The position numbers and the translations under genes are program-made. Positions 63,340 to 64,000 of a stretch of 64,000 bases of DNA are shown in pieces. Source of the stretch: Rhodococcus opacus B4 (GTDB taxonomy: Bacteria > Actinomycetota > Actinomycetes > Mycobacteriales > Mycobacteriaceae); NCBI RefSeq assembly GCF_000010805.1, contig NC_012522.1, positions 1,922,001 to 1,986,000 of the forward strand, in the 5' to 3' direction. Below the pieces are notes generated by a model that saw only the letters and a program-made list of their open reading frames with translations, ran no database searches and was not told where the DNA came from. Numbering within the stretch: the first letter of the stretch is position 1; the number at the start of each line of letters is the position of its first letter.

Positions 63340-64000
63340 TCAGGACCGGGCCGCCCAGAAGCGGCGCAGTTCGACCACCAGTTCGCGCGAACGCTCGTCG
63401 GGGAAGAACAGCTTGCCGCCCCGGATCTCCACGACTTCCCGCGCTCCCGGAACGAGATCGCGGAGCCGGTAGGCCCAGGTGGTCCGGAAGAACATGTCCC
63501 CGGTCCCCCACACGAGGAGCGTGGGCACCTCGAGCGCCGCGAGGTCCGGCTCGACCGCGAGCAGGTCGCGCGGATGCAGGGAGGCGATCCAGCGCTGGAA
63601 GAGCAACGCGCGGTCGCGGGTGCCGAGCAGCGGCTCGACGTACGCCGCCACGACCTCGTCCGGCAGGGCATGCACGTTCTGATACCCCATGCCGTACAAC
63701 AATGTACGAGCTCTCGTCACCTTCCTCGTCAACGGCGGCAGGATGCGGGCGAGCAGTCCCGCCCGGGCCAGCAACACGGTCGGCAGGAACGCCTTCGGCG
63801 GTACGTTGTCGTGGGTTTCGCAGTTCGTCAGCGTCAGCGTCGACAACCGGTCCGGGTGTCGGGCGGCATAGATCTGCGCGACCGCGCCGCCGGTGTCGTT
63901 GGCGACCACGTCGACCGTCTCCAAACCCAGCGCGTCGCAGGTGGCCGCGACGACGTCGGCCAGCGCGCCCAGCGTGAAGTCCTGATCGGGCGCGGCGGGG
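63340..64000 (-). CDS. Alpha/beta-hydrolase with Asp nucleophile, partial
   Basis: The frame is open to the right edge, so the N-terminus is missing. The nucleophile elbow reads VVANDTGGAVAQ, with Asp where esterases have Ser. This is the pattern of haloalkane dehalogenases, epoxide hydrolases and related enzymes. A late acid lies near LLVWGTGDMFF. The usual C-terminal catalytic His is not obvious: GGKLFFPDER stands where GxHF/LxxE is expected. It converges on the flavoprotein gene with a 7-bp gap. Confidence 0.8.
   Translation of the reverse strand, partial: PAAPDQDFTLGALADVVAATCDALGLETVDVVANDTGGAVAQIYAARHPDRLSTLTLTNCETHDNVPPKAFLPTVLLARAGLLARILPPLTRKVTRARTLLYGMGYQNVHALPDEVVAAYVEPLLGTRDRALLFQRWIASLHPRDLLAVEPDLAALEVPTLLVWGTGDMFFRTTWAYRLRDLVPGAREVVEIRGGKLFFPDERSRELVVELRRFWAARS

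Overview
The window is high-GC actinobacterial chromosome and looks like Rhodococcus, probably the R. jostii/opacus group. Evidence: an mce/yrbE operon, a mycolyltransferase-like esterase, an hbhA-type gene, RamB/isocitrate lyase, CIRCE-controlled groEL, many GTG starts and several leaderless promoters. From memory of M. tuberculosis gene order, the backbone corresponds to the Rv0440 (groEL2) to Rv0476 neighbourhood: groEL, an S9 peptidase, lpd, ramB, aceA, fadB2, and a TetR/DUF445/XRE/hbhA/DUF2516 block. Large rhodococcal insertions interrupt it. Species and synteny are inference; no search was run.

Layout. 1-4.4 kb: minus-strand mce operon (ATPase, two YrbE permeases, MceA-like, MceB-like running off the left edge). 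4.8-9.9 kb: TetR regulator and a class I P450 system (SDR, ferredoxin, P450, and a separately promoted FprB-type ferredoxin reductase). Four promoters here share a GATACAAAT-like motif, so uptake and oxidation of one hydrophobic substrate may be co-regulated. 10-11.9 kb: MerR regulator and alpha/beta hydrolase. 12-16 kb: DUF2516, hbhA, XRE regulator, DUF445 and TetR block. 16-21.3 kb: DUF4873 protein, flavin monooxygenase, PPK2, a DUF2231 protein with an internal 24-bp tandem repeat, and a glycosyltransferase. 21.3-24.2 kb: SigF control block (STAS protein, GAF-ANTAR protein, RsbW-like anti-sigma, SigF), with SigF-like promoters at three local genes.

24.2-33.4 kb: zinc alcohol dehydrogenase, a full-length MetE-family protein that has lost three of the four zinc ligands, FadB2, isocitrate lyase, formamidase with FmdB, and RamB. 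33.7-46.9 kb: nitrogen island with a five-gene urea/amide ABC transporter, GntR regulator, AhpD-like protein, short-chain fatty acid-type permease, urea carboxylase and allophanate hydrolase. Formamidase and the two-step urea pathway both release ammonia from small amides. 46.9-55.4 kb: NmrA-like reductase with a divergent HxlR regulator, DUF5709, lipoamide dehydrogenase, S9 peptidase, hydrolase, mycolyltransferase-like protein, a 24-codon ORF with a strong ribosome binding site, a low-GC stretch and a PspC protein. 55.5-64 kb: GroEL with two CIRCE operators, a secreted protein, HAD phosphatase, universal stress protein, alcohol dehydrogenase, PucR-type regulator, D-amino-acid dehydrogenase-like flavoprotein and a hydrolase cut by the right edge.

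Two near-identical 40-bp palindromes lie 5.5 kb apart at convergent gene ends and supply stop codons to the flanking genes. No rRNA, tRNA, CRISPR array, insertion sequence or phage gene was seen.
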